Position numbers and translations under genes: made by a program
Assembly (NCBI GenBank): GCA_905221605.1
Contig: CAJNDS010000527.1
Coordinates: 1-64,000 of the forward strand
Reading direction: 5' to 3'
Source: Symbiodinium natans
Lineage: Eukaryota; Sar; Dinophyceae; Suessiales; Symbiodiniaceae
DNA length: 64,000 nt
In this document: one piece after another, positions 32,937 to 45,293 of the stretch
Layout of the letters: each line of letters begins with the position of its first letter
How positions within the stretch are numbered: the first letter of the stretch is position 1
The notes under the pieces: model-generated
The model's database searches: none
The model's input: the letters and a program-made list of their open reading frames with translations, nothing else
What the model was told of the DNA's origin: nothing

Positions 32937-32952
32937 GTTTAGGGTTTAGGGT

Positions 32953-32984
<32 letters not shown>

Positions 32985-33024
32985 GATTAAGGGTTAAGGG
33001 TTAAGGGTTTAGGGTTTAGGGTGA
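32937..33024 (+). repeat. GGGTTGA variant array flanked by TTTAGGG
   Basis: Several GGGTTGA units, then GGGTTAA, inside canonical TTTAGGG units. Confidence 0.93.
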
Positions 33025-33369
33025 TGGCATAGTACAGATTTTACACAGGCTGCCGATGCAGGCCGCGCCGGCGCGTCCACGTGCGGTCAAGCGGCGTGTA
33101 GCAAGCGCCATGATGCCAAGGTAGAGGAGCCAGTGTGTGAAAGCACTCGATGCTCAATGCGGATTTTAGGATTGGCAGGTGCGGAACAACATCACATTCG
33201 TTTGAAGGATCTGAGCGTCATCCCTACTGCAAGAGCTGTTGAGCTCGATCGGCATACATTCCTTGTTGAATAAGGCATGGGGGAGAACTAGGTAGAGGCC
33301 TCAGTTCTGCACATGCAGCTGCAGCAAGCACATGACAGCAGCGGTTAGCGTGTCGCATGCGAATCAGAC

Positions 33370-33720
33370 TCACCATAACGACCAAGACTCAGAGAAAGAG
33401 AGGGAAAGAGAGCGAGAGGGTGAGAGAGCGAGTGCGGGGGCGAGGGGGAGGGAAGGAATTGCAGAGTCCGGTGACCTAGAAGGCAGCTGTTCAGAGTTGA
33501 ACACATTATGATTTGCCAAGTGGTCCAAGGAGTGTGTGGGCTCAGGGCTTACATTCTCCGCATGGTGCGAGTCTCGACTTTTTGAATCAGGCACGTCGTC
33601 TGCCAGAATGCCTGAGCCATGCAGTGGCTCAGCTAAACGCCCAGCCGGCGGCGAAGAGCTCGCGGTCTGTAGAAGTTGAGCAACCAGAGCTTCATTCATG
33701 TCAAACATTTCAGGGATGAT
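33370..33720 (-). CDS. exon-like open frame, unidentified
   Basis: After a CAACTCAG acceptor the minus strand reads HPIIPEMFDMNEALVAQLLQ and stays open for about 115 codons to a TAA-side stop at 33370. The last third is a low-complexity SLSPSRSLSLSF stretch from a GA/CT microsatellite. The first 70 residues look like real protein; family unknown. Confidence 0.4.
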   Translation of the reverse strand: MIPEMFDMNEALVAQLLQTASSSPPAGRLAEPLHGSGILADDVPDSKSRDSHHAENVSPEPTHSLDHLANHNVFNSEQLPSRSPDSAIPSLPLAPALALSPSRSLSLSFSESWSLW

Positions 33721-33959
33721 GGGATGCTGAGTTGCAGTATGACCCTTTCAAATCCTGAAGTCGAAGACCTGATGGGGTGATTTTGGGGGATTGTTGAGGT
33801 CACTTTGGGTTGCAGCACAAGGTTCTTTGGATCCCGTTCTCCTGTGCTTTAAACACAGCAGGAGACTTCAGCCCTCCAACTCCACATCCTAAAGGCCCTA
33901 AACCCTCAGAAGCCCCAAGCCTGCATCCGGGAAATCAACTAAGGCCAGCATCTTGAGTC

Positions 33960-34990
33960 CACAATGTCGCGTCTGACCACGAGGTCTTAGCCTCAAAAAT
34001 TTCCTCACGCGGGAAACTTGTCAAGGGTGCGTGACTTGATGTTTTGGGGGGCGGCGCTCCATTGAACGCCCATGTGCCGCTGCATCTGGCGCTGCAGACG
34101 CTATCAACCGAGGGCGATGCAGGGGGTTGCACATGTGCCCGGAAAGCTGCGTCAGGTAACCAGGAACGAATTGCGTCGACCGGCATTGAGATGCAAAAGT
34201 CATGCAACTGAGTACTGAGACGTACTAAGTACCAGGGGCGCAAGTTGGAGTGAGTCGACTGGACGCAGTGCGCATAGGGGTATTGCTAGGTATTGCCTGT
34301 AAAGGCTCGATCGGGATTGAGAGGCCTCTGGGAAAGCCATGAGCACAGCTTGCAGCTTACAAAGTTACAATGCCCGAGACCTACCACCACCCATCACAAG
34401 CACCACATACGCTTCTTCTCGAGTGAAGCAGCCGATCTCTGGTCTCATGGCATGTCCCTAAGCCTCGTATAAGTCAACGCAAGAGATGTCCCGCCTTTTG
34501 CCATTTTCGGGATTTCCTGCGCTAACTCATCCATGAGGGGGTCGTGGGGCACTACCACTGCATGAACTCACGTAGGTTCTTAGGATCTCTGGTGCTACCG
34601 CCAGCCTTCCATCACTAGTTCTGCTGCTGTGGTTCTTGCTGCCGTGCCTCTTGTGCTTCCATGCTGCTGGCGCCAGAGTCCAAGCTACGAGGCGAAAACA
34701 CACAAACAACGTGAACAAGCGCTGGCTGTTGTTCTTGAGTTTTGTGTCGTGACATCTATGCTTGGCTCGACGTTGTGCGCGTGTGTGAGTTCCATGTTCG
34801 TTCGTATATTGCCTTTTTAAGATTTCTCTGCTTGCGCTGCCTTGCGTTGTTCCACGTCGTGCTTGGTATGCTTTACTGATGTTTTCTCGGGCTGGGCGCC
34901 GACTCTTACGACCGGTGTGTCGGCTCTCGCTTGTAATTGGGTTGCAGCTGCAGCTGCTACCAACAGAATACTCTATGAGGTGGTGGCAAT
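33960..34990. other. no gene recognised
   Basis: Minus-strand frames of 102 and 215 codons are open here but start on non-ATG or weak codons and contain the 95-bp tandem repeat; no family or splice pattern supports them. Confidence 0.35.
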
Positions 34991-34998
34991 GCGAGACA

Positions 34999-35166
34999 AG
35001 CTGCTTCTTTGCAACTGACACTATACATGTTCCTGCTGCCGTTGACTGAAATTTACGGCAAGGCAGGAAACGGAAGGATCTTGGGTTTAAGGTTCTGCTT
35101 TTTTTGCAACTGACACCGTACATGTTCCCTGCCGTTGACTGAAATGTACGGCAAGTCAGGAAACGG
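34999..35166. repeat. 95-bp tandem duplication
   Basis: TTTGCAACTGACACYRTACATGTTCC through TGTACGGCAAGTCAGGAAACG occurs at 34999-35072 and 35094-35166. Confidence 0.85.
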
Positions 35167-36484
35167 GCATCCATTGCAGTGGGCTTTCGGCACCTGGTGT
35201 TTGCCCTTACCCAGGACTGGCACGTCGCGCCAATGCCTTTCCAGCTGTTACTCGAATGCCGACCCTGCTGACTTCTTGCAGATGTGGTTCCTTTTTTGAC
35301 GCCTTAGGGCAAACTTCTCGGCCCAAAGCCCACGTCTCAATTCTCCACTGCTGCAGCCATGGAGGAATCAGCTAAATCCACACAGCAGGGTACAGGCACC
35401 CTGAATGAACCCCAATCCTGTCGATGCTTTGACAGAACTTTGGCTGAACTTTGGCTGCCGCCTCCCTTGTGTGTGGACCGCCTGCCCTACCACCGCCGAT
35501 GCAGAAGAGCACTCCACCGCAGCTGCTGTCTCTGTGATTCCAGAAGTGCCAGCTCAGCAAATCAGTGTAGCCAACTCTAGTCAGTGTAGGCAGTGAAGGT
35601 TTTGCGCTCGTCACTTGTTGCAGCACGGAGCAAATATGCAACCAAACTAAGCACCTACGGAAGAACCAGGATAAACTGTAAAAATCTGGCAGTCGCACAC
35701 CGGCCAAAGGCAATCAGCAAGGCAAGTAGTCCCAATCATGCAGAGCTCTCATTCTCCGACGTTTTGAACGAACCCCGAAGACTCTGGGACGAACTCCCAA
35801 AGTTCTTGCCCCGATGCTTTTAACATTCCTGTGCTGGGGAGGTGATGGGATAAAACGACGTAGTGGGTGCAGGGTGTGGAGCTAGCTGAGGCAAAGAGCA
35901 GCAACCACAGCCGGGGACACAGTCCAAAGCCCCAAAACCCCCTCCAACCCACCCTCTGAATCTACAAGAAAGCTCATACGCCCGGCGCTTCTGATGTTGA
36001 CCCGCAGCTTCTTTTGCAAACAAGAGCCACTGAACTCTCCACTTGCCCAGGTACTGACGTGGTGGTGAGGAGGTTAGCCCCCATTACGATGTTAGGAAAG
36101 TTCTCCATCGGCACAACCTAAACCCTCTACCCTAAACCCCAAACTCTTGCGTGCTCAGAAAATTTTCAAGGCGATGAAGTCGGTCTGGGTTTGAGAGCAC
36201 TAGACTTAGGGTCAGCATCAGATTCATTCCATACATGGATGTGTAGAGCCAATGCTACTGCGGTAACACTTTGAAGAGAGTCGCTATCATGCAGCTTCCT
36301 TATGCTTCAGCAATTCAGGCTCACCTGGCATCCTGATCCGGTCTCCTAAACCTTTTACATTCCCTCACATGGGTATATGTACGATTCGGACCTTTTCATG
36401 CCTTTGCAGCGGCCACCTACTTAGACCTGCTTCTCATGTTCTGTGGGCTCGTGAAGAGATACGCCGCGAACTTTCGTCGCAACC

Positions 36485-38000
36485 TCGGCAGCTGCCCGTC
36501 GCGTCAACCAAGCGAGCTGCCATCGTTGGCCGTGGCCGAAAACGACCAGCAACAAAAACCGAAGGGTCCGTTTCGCAATGCATCGCTTGAGAAGGTTTAT
36601 GAGGCTACCAATTCTGGCCCGCGTCAGGCGCAGGACGACCGATACCGGCAGAAAGGTGCATCTGGTTTAGGGTTTAGGGCTTAGGGTTTAGAGTTTAGGG
36701 TTTAGGGTTTACGGGACCAGGCGGAACACACCGTGGAAGACTGAACTGACCTCTATGGCTTCAAAAGGGGCACGGAAAGGATTTGACTTGTGGTCGATTT
36801 GGCCAGCGGCATCTTGCAATGGCCTGCAAGAAGGTGTCTGTGCAAATGCCGGAACTACTGAACTACAGTTGCGCTGGAAGAACCAAAGCCTCATGAACTC
36901 TGAACCAACACACGCTGCCATCAGTTCAGGCATTCGCTTCTGGCAGCCGCCCGTCATTGAAACCAAGCTGACTGCGAACTCATGGCGTTCACTCGGTAGG
37001 GAAGTGGACGTGGGAGAGCACAGCTGCCCGTCGCGCCAACCAAGCAAGCCGTGCTACTGTCTGGGTGGAACAATCTTGACACCAGTCCTCCAGAGGTCCC
37101 CCATCAAACTGAGGCGGTCTCTCTGAAGCAGACATGGGTCTGCCCGATTTGGCCATGTTCCGAAAAAGATCTGGCTCTTTGGAGTTTAAGGTGTCGGGGG
37201 GGGCGTAAGACTTTGAGACATCTGCAGACTCAAGAACTGAAGCTTCACTCCAAGCAGCCATGAAAACCTTGCCCGTCGCGCAAACCAAGCAAGACAGATT
37301 GGCAGGACCAACCGAAAATTCTGTGGCCCGCTCTTTTGAGGACTTTCGGCAATTACAGGAACCTTCCTGCTCAGGGACACCCATCTGGAATGAGATGAAC
37401 CCGTATGCAGCCGCCCGTCTTGCAAACCAAGCTAGCTGCTGGCATGAGCCTTCATATATACAAGAGAACTTGGGAGCTCTGCTCAAGAGAAATCAACTTG
37501 TCCGTGAGACATGCCAACATCCGTAGAGAAGCTGAGCAGAAGAAAGCTGCCCATAGGATAGGGCGGGATGTCCACTGCTCGTCTCCTGCAGCGCCACGCA
37601 GGTGCTCGCAGTAGCATGGCACATGGCAACAACCATGGTGTTGTTAAACGATTGTGCGGGTCACTATCAGGGATTCAGAAACATGCGCCGCGAAGCGAGT
37701 GGGCCCAACCCACCGCCGCTTCCGCCACCGAGAAAAAGGATCTCATGAATCCCAAGCCCGAAACCAAGCTATCCTCGTCAGCCTGAAGCAGCAAAAAGCC
37801 CTCAAGCTGCAAGACCCTCAACAGGGAGGGTTTCGGGTTTCGGTTCAGGGTCTAGGTTCCAGGGTTTAGGGTTTAGGGCTCAGGGTTTAGGGTTTAGGGT
37901 TTGGGGTTTAGGACCTTAGGATCTCCAGGGGTATATGGTAAAACGATGCCAGCATGGCGACTCCAGCCGCCCGTCGCGGTAACCAAGCTGGCCGGAGGAT
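36485..38000. repeat. six dispersed copies of an about 33-bp motif
   Basis: GCAGCYGCCCGTCGCG..AACCAAGC.RGCYG recurs near 36490, 36943, 37021, 37265, 37405 and 37966, all in the same orientation, at spacings of about 78-560 bp. Open frames on both strands span the copies. It may be a fossil array or a repeated intron/exon module. Confidence 0.6.
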
Positions 38001-38076
38001 GCAAAGGCTGGCCTCCGCCGTAGGGCTCTTGCTATATCAGTGTTTTTGGTATTTTCTGTTTATGATATTAACATAC

Positions 38077-38163
38077 CTGGTAGTGTTGTTTTTTTACATT
38101 GTATTCCTGGCTTATGAAAGTGTGCAGTTCATCTGGGTCCTGGATTTCTTTCATCTCATCTGT
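38077..38163 (-). CDS. single clear exon, unidentified gene
   Basis: 87 nt, phase 0 at both ends: acceptor GGCCGCAG, then DEMKEIQDPDELHTFISQ..., and a canonical GTATGT donor. The protein piece is acidic and helical. The upstream minus-strand sequence (38310-38200) reads GDSDSEQGGSSFVQLQPGPP after an AG acceptor and may be the preceding exon. Confidence 0.5.
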
Positions 38164-38339
38164 CTGCGGCCATTGCAGACTTAAGGAGTAAGGGATCATT
38201 TTTGGGAGCCTGGGGTCTTGGAACCCTTGGGCTCGTGGCAGCTTTCGGATCCTCAGGGTCCGAGTTGAACGGCGGCCCCGGTTGGAGTTGAACAAAGGAT
38301 GAGCCCCCTTGCTCCGAATCCGAATCACCCTACGGCGGC

Positions 38340-40150
38340 AGAAGGACTGGCACAGGGTTTCGGGTTTAGGGTTTAGGGTTTAGGGTTGATGGCGGAAGAA
38401 GCGTAGGGGCAACGCTGAATCCTGTGGCCGGCACGCTTACTTCTTGCGCCAGATGGTGGCTTCCGATACCTCAGGGCGCTTCTTTTACAGTTCACGCATC
38501 CCTCAAACGGGAAAAAAAACCCTAGAAACTCTAAGACCTAACCTTCTGAGCCCTGCAATGCCACTGCCATAGCTACGAGTACCCGCACAGATGAACCCTA
38601 AAATCCCCTTGGTTCAACCATGGCGGGTGCTCTTCCGACAAGGGGCGATGTACTGGTACTTGCGCTGGTGCTCGCGGATGAGGAGGGGCACCTGCACAAG
38701 TCGCTGTCTTTTGGCGTCCGGGTTCCAGGTAGCCCTTAAACCCTAAACCCCAAACCTTAAACCCCCTCAGATCCTAAACCCTAAACCCCCTCTGATTGTA
38801 TGGCCACGCTGTCATGCTGCGACACCTGCTGCTCGCCGATCTTCGTGAAGCCGCGCTCTTCCATGAGTCTCTGGAGCTGGTCCTCAGGCACTTCGACACA
38901 TCCTAGGGTTTAGGGTTTAGGGTTTTAGGGTTTAGGGCTCAGGGTTCAGGGTTTAGGGTTTAGGGTCCGCCGACCCTGCGGCGTGTTGGATGGGAAAAGG
39001 AGGTGAAAACCTCCCTCTGGGGGGGGGGGGGGGGTAGGGGGGGGTACCCGGGCAGCTTTTCCATGGAGGGCCAGGCCACCCACACCGCATAAACTCAATA
39101 GGCGGTTTCGCACAGGACATAGGGGTCCTTTGGGAAAAAACCCACCAGCCCCCTACGCTCTCCTTCAAGCTGGCTTCAGCTCCTGTTTGGGTCCTACCCC
39201 CCCCCCCCCCCCCCCCACGTTTCACAGAGGCTCAAGCAAATCAACTTTTGGCATCCTTTGAGCTGACGAGCGCGTTTAAACCTTGCAACTATGCTCCAGC
39301 GGGGTCGGCGGCTTGAGCCGGAGGCTCTTAAATTTAGGGTTTAGTCAAAGTGTAAGCAAAGCAACACCAGGACTCCAAACCCCTTCCCTTCGAAATCCTA
39401 CAAAGCCCTTGACAAGTCCAACAAAAAACGCTGTAATCCCTCGCCACCCCAAACCCTAAACCTAAACCCTATCGACCCTATCCCACGAACCCTGAGAGCC
39501 TGACCCTAGACCCTCAAGAGTCCTTGGAACGCACCGGTGTCTGGGTAATGGGATCCACGAATCCACCCAGCCATTTCGACTTCTCCGTGAAATCCTGCTG
39601 AAGTGTGGTCTGCTTTGGGGTTTAGCGTTTCGGGTTCATCGGAATCACAGGATTCGTGTCGTTCAAAGGGTTCAGTGGGTTCATGGGGATCTGGGCTTGG
39701 GGTTCTAAGGTCCTGCTGAAGTTGGGACTCTGTTCTGGAGGTCTAAGAGACATCTGAGTCAGAAGGTACATCCACTCACTCATCGCGTGAAGATTGCAGT
39801 GGTAGGGTCTGGGATCGAACGGTCTTGTTGGGCTGTAGACGGCTTGGGCTGTAGACGCCCTGATATATACTCACTAGATCGGCTCTGTCACACAGGATTT
39901 TCACTTCAAGAGACCGGCAAGGAGGGTTCATCGCTCTTTACGTACTTTGAACTCTGATTCAGGCAAATTTCGAATAGGGATCAACCCCTAGGAAAGACAT
40001 TGGATGTCCGCGAGGCTGCAGGAACCCTTCATCGTTACCCTCGCACTCTTTAGGTGCTGAACGCGCCAAATGCCACGTCCTCCAGCCAGGAGAAAGGCGT
40101 CAGGATCTGAGCCACGCGAGATTTACTCAGGTTGCCGCGCTAAAATGCGT
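38340..40150. other. no gene recognised; telomere-like words and poly-G/poly-C tracts
   Basis: Short TTTAGGG arrays lie at about 38358-38388 and 38905-38970. Homopolymers lie at 39020-39035 (G) and 39197-39217 (C). No exon with supportable borders was seen. Confidence 0.45.
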
Positions 40151-40299
40151 TCAGGGTTTAGGCCTGCTTAAGGATCACGAAGACCACTGAAGTGTAGCGT
40201 GACATGATCATAAAGAAATAGCAATGAACAAAACCCCGTCTGCAGTGAACGATGGTCATGGGCGTTGTCATGCTTGGCATCCGTGACTTTCCAACTGTG

Positions 40300-40520
40300 T
40301 CTGCTCGCAGAAAAAGCAAAGGGCAGAGGCGATTTCTTCTCTAACGCCTTCTTCGGCTTGATGTCGCAAATTCCTGGCCCTCCTGAGGAGCGTGCCACGG
40401 CTGCTGCGCCCGGACGAAGCAAGGCAGCAAGGCCATCCAAGCCTAAGCCCGTTCAGCGCGAACTGCACCTCGCCCAAGGACTCCCCAAACTCACTCCCTG
40501 AACCCTTGCGAGCCTGAAGT
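40300..40520. other. open on several frames; no gene called
   Basis: A minus-strand reading EFGESLGEVQFALNGLRLGW after an AG acceptor and a plus-strand 78-codon frame overlap. Neither belongs to a recognised family. Confidence 0.25.
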
Positions 40521-40867
40521 CCCTTTGGAGAGGTCCAGATCTCTAGCGGCTTGCCTCTTGAGAACTAAGATCGTAGGATGAAACAGGGATAGTAGGAGAA
40601 GACTATGATCGGAAACGCTTCCCACCTCAACCCTGCATGAATCCTAAACTGTCCCTCTATAGGACTCTATAGCAGCCAACCCTAAAACCCTAAAACCCCT
40701 AAACCCTACGTTGCCCTATGTCTCAGATCGCGACATGCTACAGGATCCGGCAGCCGACAAAGCAGGTTTGCCTGAGCGAGAGAAGGCTGGAGTTGATGCT
40801 CTGCGGGTCAGACGCAGCTTTCAGGGAGTTCATTGACATTTGTCACATTGTTGTTGTTTCTCCACAT

Positions 40868-41257
40868 ATGTGTGTGTGTGTGTGTGTGTCTGTGTCTGTG
40901 TCCGTGTCCGTGTCCGTGTCCGTGTCCGTGTCCGTGTCCGTGTCCGTGTCCGTGTCCGTGTCCGTGTCCGTGTCCGTGTCCGTGTCCGTGTCCGTGTCCG
41001 TGTCCGTGTCCGTGTCCGTGTCCGTGTCCGTGTCCGTGTCCGTGTCGGTGTCCGTGTCCGTGTCCGTGTCGGTGTCTGTGTCTGTGTCTGTGTCTGTGTC
41101 TGTGTCTGTGTCTGTGTCTGTGTCTGTGTCTGTGTCTGTGTCTGGTCTGTGTGTGTGGTGTGTGTGGTGTGTGTGTGTGTGGTGTGTGTGTGTGTGGTGT
41201 GTTGTGTGTGTTTGTGTGTGGGTGTAACATGTGTGTGTGTGTGTGGTGTGTGTGTGT

Positions 41258-41299
<42 letters not shown>

Positions 41300-41364
41300 T
41301 GGTGTGTGTGTGTGTGTGTGTGTGTGTTGTGTGTGTGGTGTGTGTGTGTTGTGTGTGTGTTGTG

Positions 41365-41395
<31 letters not shown>

Positions 41396-41411
41396 TGTGT
41401 GTTGTGTGTGT

Positions 41412-41485
<74 letters not shown>

Positions 41486-42074
41486 TGTGGTGTGTGTGTG
41501 TGTGGGTGTTGTGTGTGGTGTAGTGGGTGTGTGTGTTGTGTGTGTGTGTGTGGTGGTTGTGTGTGGTGTGTGTGTGTGTTGGTGTGGTTGTTGTGGGTGT
41601 GCGTGTGCGTGTGCGTGTGCGTGTGCTGTGCGTGTGCGTGTGCGTGTGCGTGTGCGTGTGCGTGTGCGTGTGCGTGTGCGTGTGCGTGTGCGCGTGCGCG
41701 TGCGTGGCGTGCGTGCGGTGCGCGGGCGTGCGCGTGCGCTGTAGCGTGCGCGTGCGCGTCGCGGCGTGCGTGCGTGCCGTGCGTGGCGTGCGTGCTTGCT
41801 GCGTGCTTGCGTGCGTGCTTTCGTTGCGGGCGCCGCGGGCGCAGTGCGCGTGCGCGCGGGCGCTCGGCGCGCGTGCGCCGTGCGCGTGCGCGTGCGCGTG
41901 CGCGTGCCGTGCGGGGGCTCGTGCTCGTGCGCGTGCGCCTTAGCGGTTGCGCGTGCGCGTGCGCGTGCGCGTTGCGCGTGCGCGTTCGCGGGCGAGTGGC
42001 GCGTGCGCGTGCTCGTGCGCTGTGCGCGTGGCGCGTGCTTAGTGCGCGCGCGGCGCGCAGCTCAAGCCAGCGTG

Positions 42075-42110
<36 letters not shown>

Positions 42111-42130
42111 GCGTGCGTGCGTGCGTGCTT
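40868..42130. repeat. 1.26-kb compound TG satellite
   Basis: Ordered blocks: (TG)n, (TGTGTC)n, (CGTGTC)n of about 28 units, (TGTGTC)n again, a long (TG)n with GG slips, (TGTGCG)n, then CGTG/GCGTGC. All six frames are open over long stretches, giving spurious proteins of up to 344 residues made of Cys-Val, Arg-Val or Ser-Val. Confidence 0.98.
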
Positions 42131-42639
42131 GGTGTGTGTTTGTCAAATTGTGTTTGGTTGTGTGTGTTTTTTGTTTTGTCTTTTTTTTGTTTTGGGGGGG
42201 TTTTTTTGTTTAACTTCTTTTTTCATAATATTGCACACATACTGTACTTACTCACTGGTATGTAATATATGGAACAACAAGAAAAGGGTAGTTCATGAGG
42301 CCACTTTCTTCCTGGGTCTGTTTGAAAGCATGCAACCAACCACGAGCTGCCAAGCACATTCATTTTCTCTTGAGTCGTCTAGAACACCAAACATGTTTGT
42401 AATGCAAGCAACCAGTCTGTGGTGTAAAAGTTAGAACCTAGAAATAAAATGGGCATGTCGACATGGTCAATCAAAATTTGTGTCTGGCAACTTGGGGCTT
42501 CTAACCCAGACCACTTGGGGGAATCCAATAAGTAAATCCCCTGAATTGTTCCTAAGATGACCACGATAGTAGTAAGGGTACCATTGATGGCTCTACTTTT
42601 TGGATCTCCCAGGGGTCTTCGAAGCCGCTTTTTGGACCC

Positions 42640-43101
42640 TCAACAGCCAGTGTGAGCCAGCAAAGCTCCGGCCAAATCGGCCCAGCTCGTTCCCTGATCC
42701 TTCAGCCCTCCTCGCGAGGTGTGCGTGCTCAGCAGCTTCTGATACGTAGGGCTGTGCTGAAGAGTTCTGCCCCCGAAACCTTGAAACTTCCATGTCCGTT
42801 ACGTCGACATCCCAGGTATATTACCCCGATGGCAGGAACCCAGGCTGTTTGCACTCAACAGTCGACTCTCAATGTGGTTTGCATCACATACCGAACCAAC
42901 TCGGGCCTGCATGCAATCACGGTGCGGAATGTGACCTGAGTCATCAATTCTCTCCCTATGGTCCCCTAGGGCCCTAAACCCTGAAGCCAGCAGCCAAGCA
43001 GAGCTTAATGAAGTCGGGAAAGCTCCGCGCGATGTGAAGAGCTTCGCATGGTGAGGATGACTTCTGAGCCCGGAGCGCCCGCTGTCGCACTGCTGCATCT
43101 G
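42640..43101 (-). CDS. possible three-exon gene segment, unidentified
   Basis: Three minus-strand pieces with good acceptors: 43101 to about 42990 (LHIARSFPDFIKLCLAAGF), 42938 to about 42865 (VTFRTVIACRPELVRYVMQ), and about 42790-42645 (TYQKLLSTHTSRGGLKDQG). All are helix-like. Junction phases could not be fixed, and no family is recognised. Confidence 0.35.
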
Positions 43102-43749
43102 ACGTTCGTGTCTCATGTGCCTCTGTTTTCGGTCTGGCGCCAGCAGGAATCTGGGTGAACTTCTCGGCTGACCTGTTTGCGGCGCCTTAAAATCCGAGGT
43201 TTTTTAGATCGGCTGATGCTACGTTCACCGGAGCCGAGAAAACTTGCACGCCAAAAACCTCAAGCCCACGAACAAAAAACCTCAACCTAATGTTTGGAGG
43301 CTATACTTTATCGGCAGGCAGAAACCTCGGTTCGCCCTCAGGGCAGCTTGCAAAGCGAATTTCCTGACCTCAGAACGGGAGATTAAGGTGGTCCTACAGG
43401 GCCTGGGCATTGGGGGCCCTTGTGTTTTGGGCTGGGCTTGCGGGAAAAATACTGACGGTGCTGAGTCCTCCAAACAAGGTCTGATCTTCCGCCGAACGTT
43501 AACCCTCAACTCTACACTCTAAACCCTAAACCCAGTAACCTAAACCCACAACCCACAACCCCAAACCCTTCAACCCCTAAACCCCAAACCTTAAATTATC
43601 GGGGGTCCACTTCCACCAAAGCAATGCACGAAGATAGCCTAACCCAGGCCTGGGCAATGCCACCAGGGTGTTTAGGCGTAGGCTTGGTAAGGTCTCGCTG
43701 AATGTGGGGGAGGTCTTTTTGGGAAGAAGTTCCATTTTTAGGGCTCTCC

Positions 43750-43858
43750 CTGACAAAAAGGCACCACAGTTGGGCGGAGATTCCTCGACCATCCCATTCA
43801 TCCTGTTGGCCGCGTGATGAAAAGCAGCGCTGAAGTTCGATGCCAAGACCTGACAGGG
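43750..43858 (-). CDS. exon-like fragment, unidentified
   Basis: After the acceptor CCCCTGTCAG the minus strand reads VLASNFSAAFHHAANRMNGM and remains open. Family unknown. Confidence 0.3.
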
Positions 43859-44397
43859 GAACTCCTCGTGTCCTTAAGTAGGGGCTGGGGCGTTTTCGTC
43901 ACCCCGAATCCCCCAGAACCAAATAAATCTTTGACTCACAAGCTGCTCGAGCTAAGCACCTCACGGTGCCCGCCCAAACAAACAACCCCCGGCTCCCTGC
44001 ACGATTGAATAATGTTACTAATTAAAAGCCCCCCCCCCCCCTTCACCGCCCACAAGATCCCAGGAATATTGGAATCCAGCAACCCGCAAATGCCCCCGTA
44101 TGCGTCACACAACCCTCCTCTTCTTTCCCTACACTAACCCTCAACTCTTCCTTCCCAACTAAGAAGATAGCAAGTAGAAGAATCCGGCTATCAGAAAGGA
44201 GGGCTGCCCTCATCGAAACCACCACGGCCCACTCAAAGAGAGCCACCTTTGCACTTCAGGAGTAGTAAGTTAGGGTTTTCAGCTTGGCAGAATTTAAATC
44301 CGCATTAAAGACAGGATCAGGTTTTGTAGAGCAGGCTTATGCATTCACCCGCGAAAGTTTGGGACATCGCCTGAGTGAGTGTTGACTGTGGTGCTTA

Positions 44398-44756
44398 GGA
44401 GAGAGCTCGACAACGTGCTGCGCACACTGCAGCTTACTCACGGCCTGGAAATTGCGATCGCCCGCAAACTTCACATCATCACGGAGTTCTACGTTGGTCC
44501 TTCGCACCCCAAATATCGGACGCTTTGGTTTGAAGTTACGGTTCAAGACCTGCAAGGTCGTGGATCCGCCAAACGCTTCTTCATTACCGTCATAAAGCCG
44601 CCTTTGCTTAGCGCAAGCGGTCCACGGGCGCTGTTTCTAGTGATTCCAAGTTGGCACGCTGCTTACCCGGCGATAACCGAGAGAAGCAACTTCGAAGGGG
44701 TTCTTAAAGGCAACTATGCACTTTGGCCTGTAACATGCGTTCCAAGGGCCACTTAG
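44398..44756 (+). CDS. plus-strand terminal exon, unidentified
   Basis: After an acceptor GGTGCTTAG the plus strand reads ELDNVLRTLQLTHGLEIAIA, then HPKYRTLWFEVTVQDLQGRG, to TAG at 44756 (about 119 codons). There is no ATG in the frame, so it would be the last exon of a gene or part of an older coding sequence. Codon use looks coding on this strand only. It runs opposite to all confidently called genes. Confidence 0.4.
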
Positions 44757-45293
44757 CTATGCTCCCACAGCGCACCCGATGTCAAGAGCCCGGAGCCTGG
44801 CACTGGAGACCCGGATGATAGCCCGCATCTCGGTTTGAGTCTGGGTTTAGGTTTAAGGTTCGGGTCAGGTTCAGGGGTTTCGGGTGCCTGCGTGCTTTCG
44901 GAGCGTACTGGATAGTTTGAAATCTGATTTTTCGAGTTGCTCTCTTTGTGCCTCTTCCAACACCGCAAGCCCTGTCCATGTGGCATCATGTATTTTCGAC
45001 CCAGGACCTCCAACCCTAAAACCCCCCACAAGTCCTGCAACAGGCCCAGCGTAACCGTTTCCCCGCTATCTCTCCCAATTAAGAGAATCCAGCTTGAAAA
45101 CGGGTACTTCCCTAACAATCGGGTCCAATGTACCCTAACTACACAATATCCCAAACCCGACAACCCTTGAACCTCAGGGCGGAGCCGGTTTTTTCCAGTC
45201 ACGGCGGCCTCCCACGGGCTCAAAAGTTGAGGGGGTTTAGGGTTGGCTTGATGGGCTTCAGGTGTCCGCAAGTGGGAAAGCCCATAGTTGCCC

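Noticed and set aside
34527-35174. 215-codon minus-strand frame
   Set aside because: Includes the 95-bp tandem duplication and low-complexity ends; no recognisable domain.
36989-37486. 165-codon minus-strand frame
   Set aside because: Spans copies of the 33-bp motif and has no exon borders or family; could be coding but unsupported.
40718-42434. Long plus-strand frames of 303 and 344 codons and several others
   Set aside because: They are translations of the TG satellite (Cys-Val, Arg-Val, Ser-Val runs); every frame is open, so they carry no coding signal.
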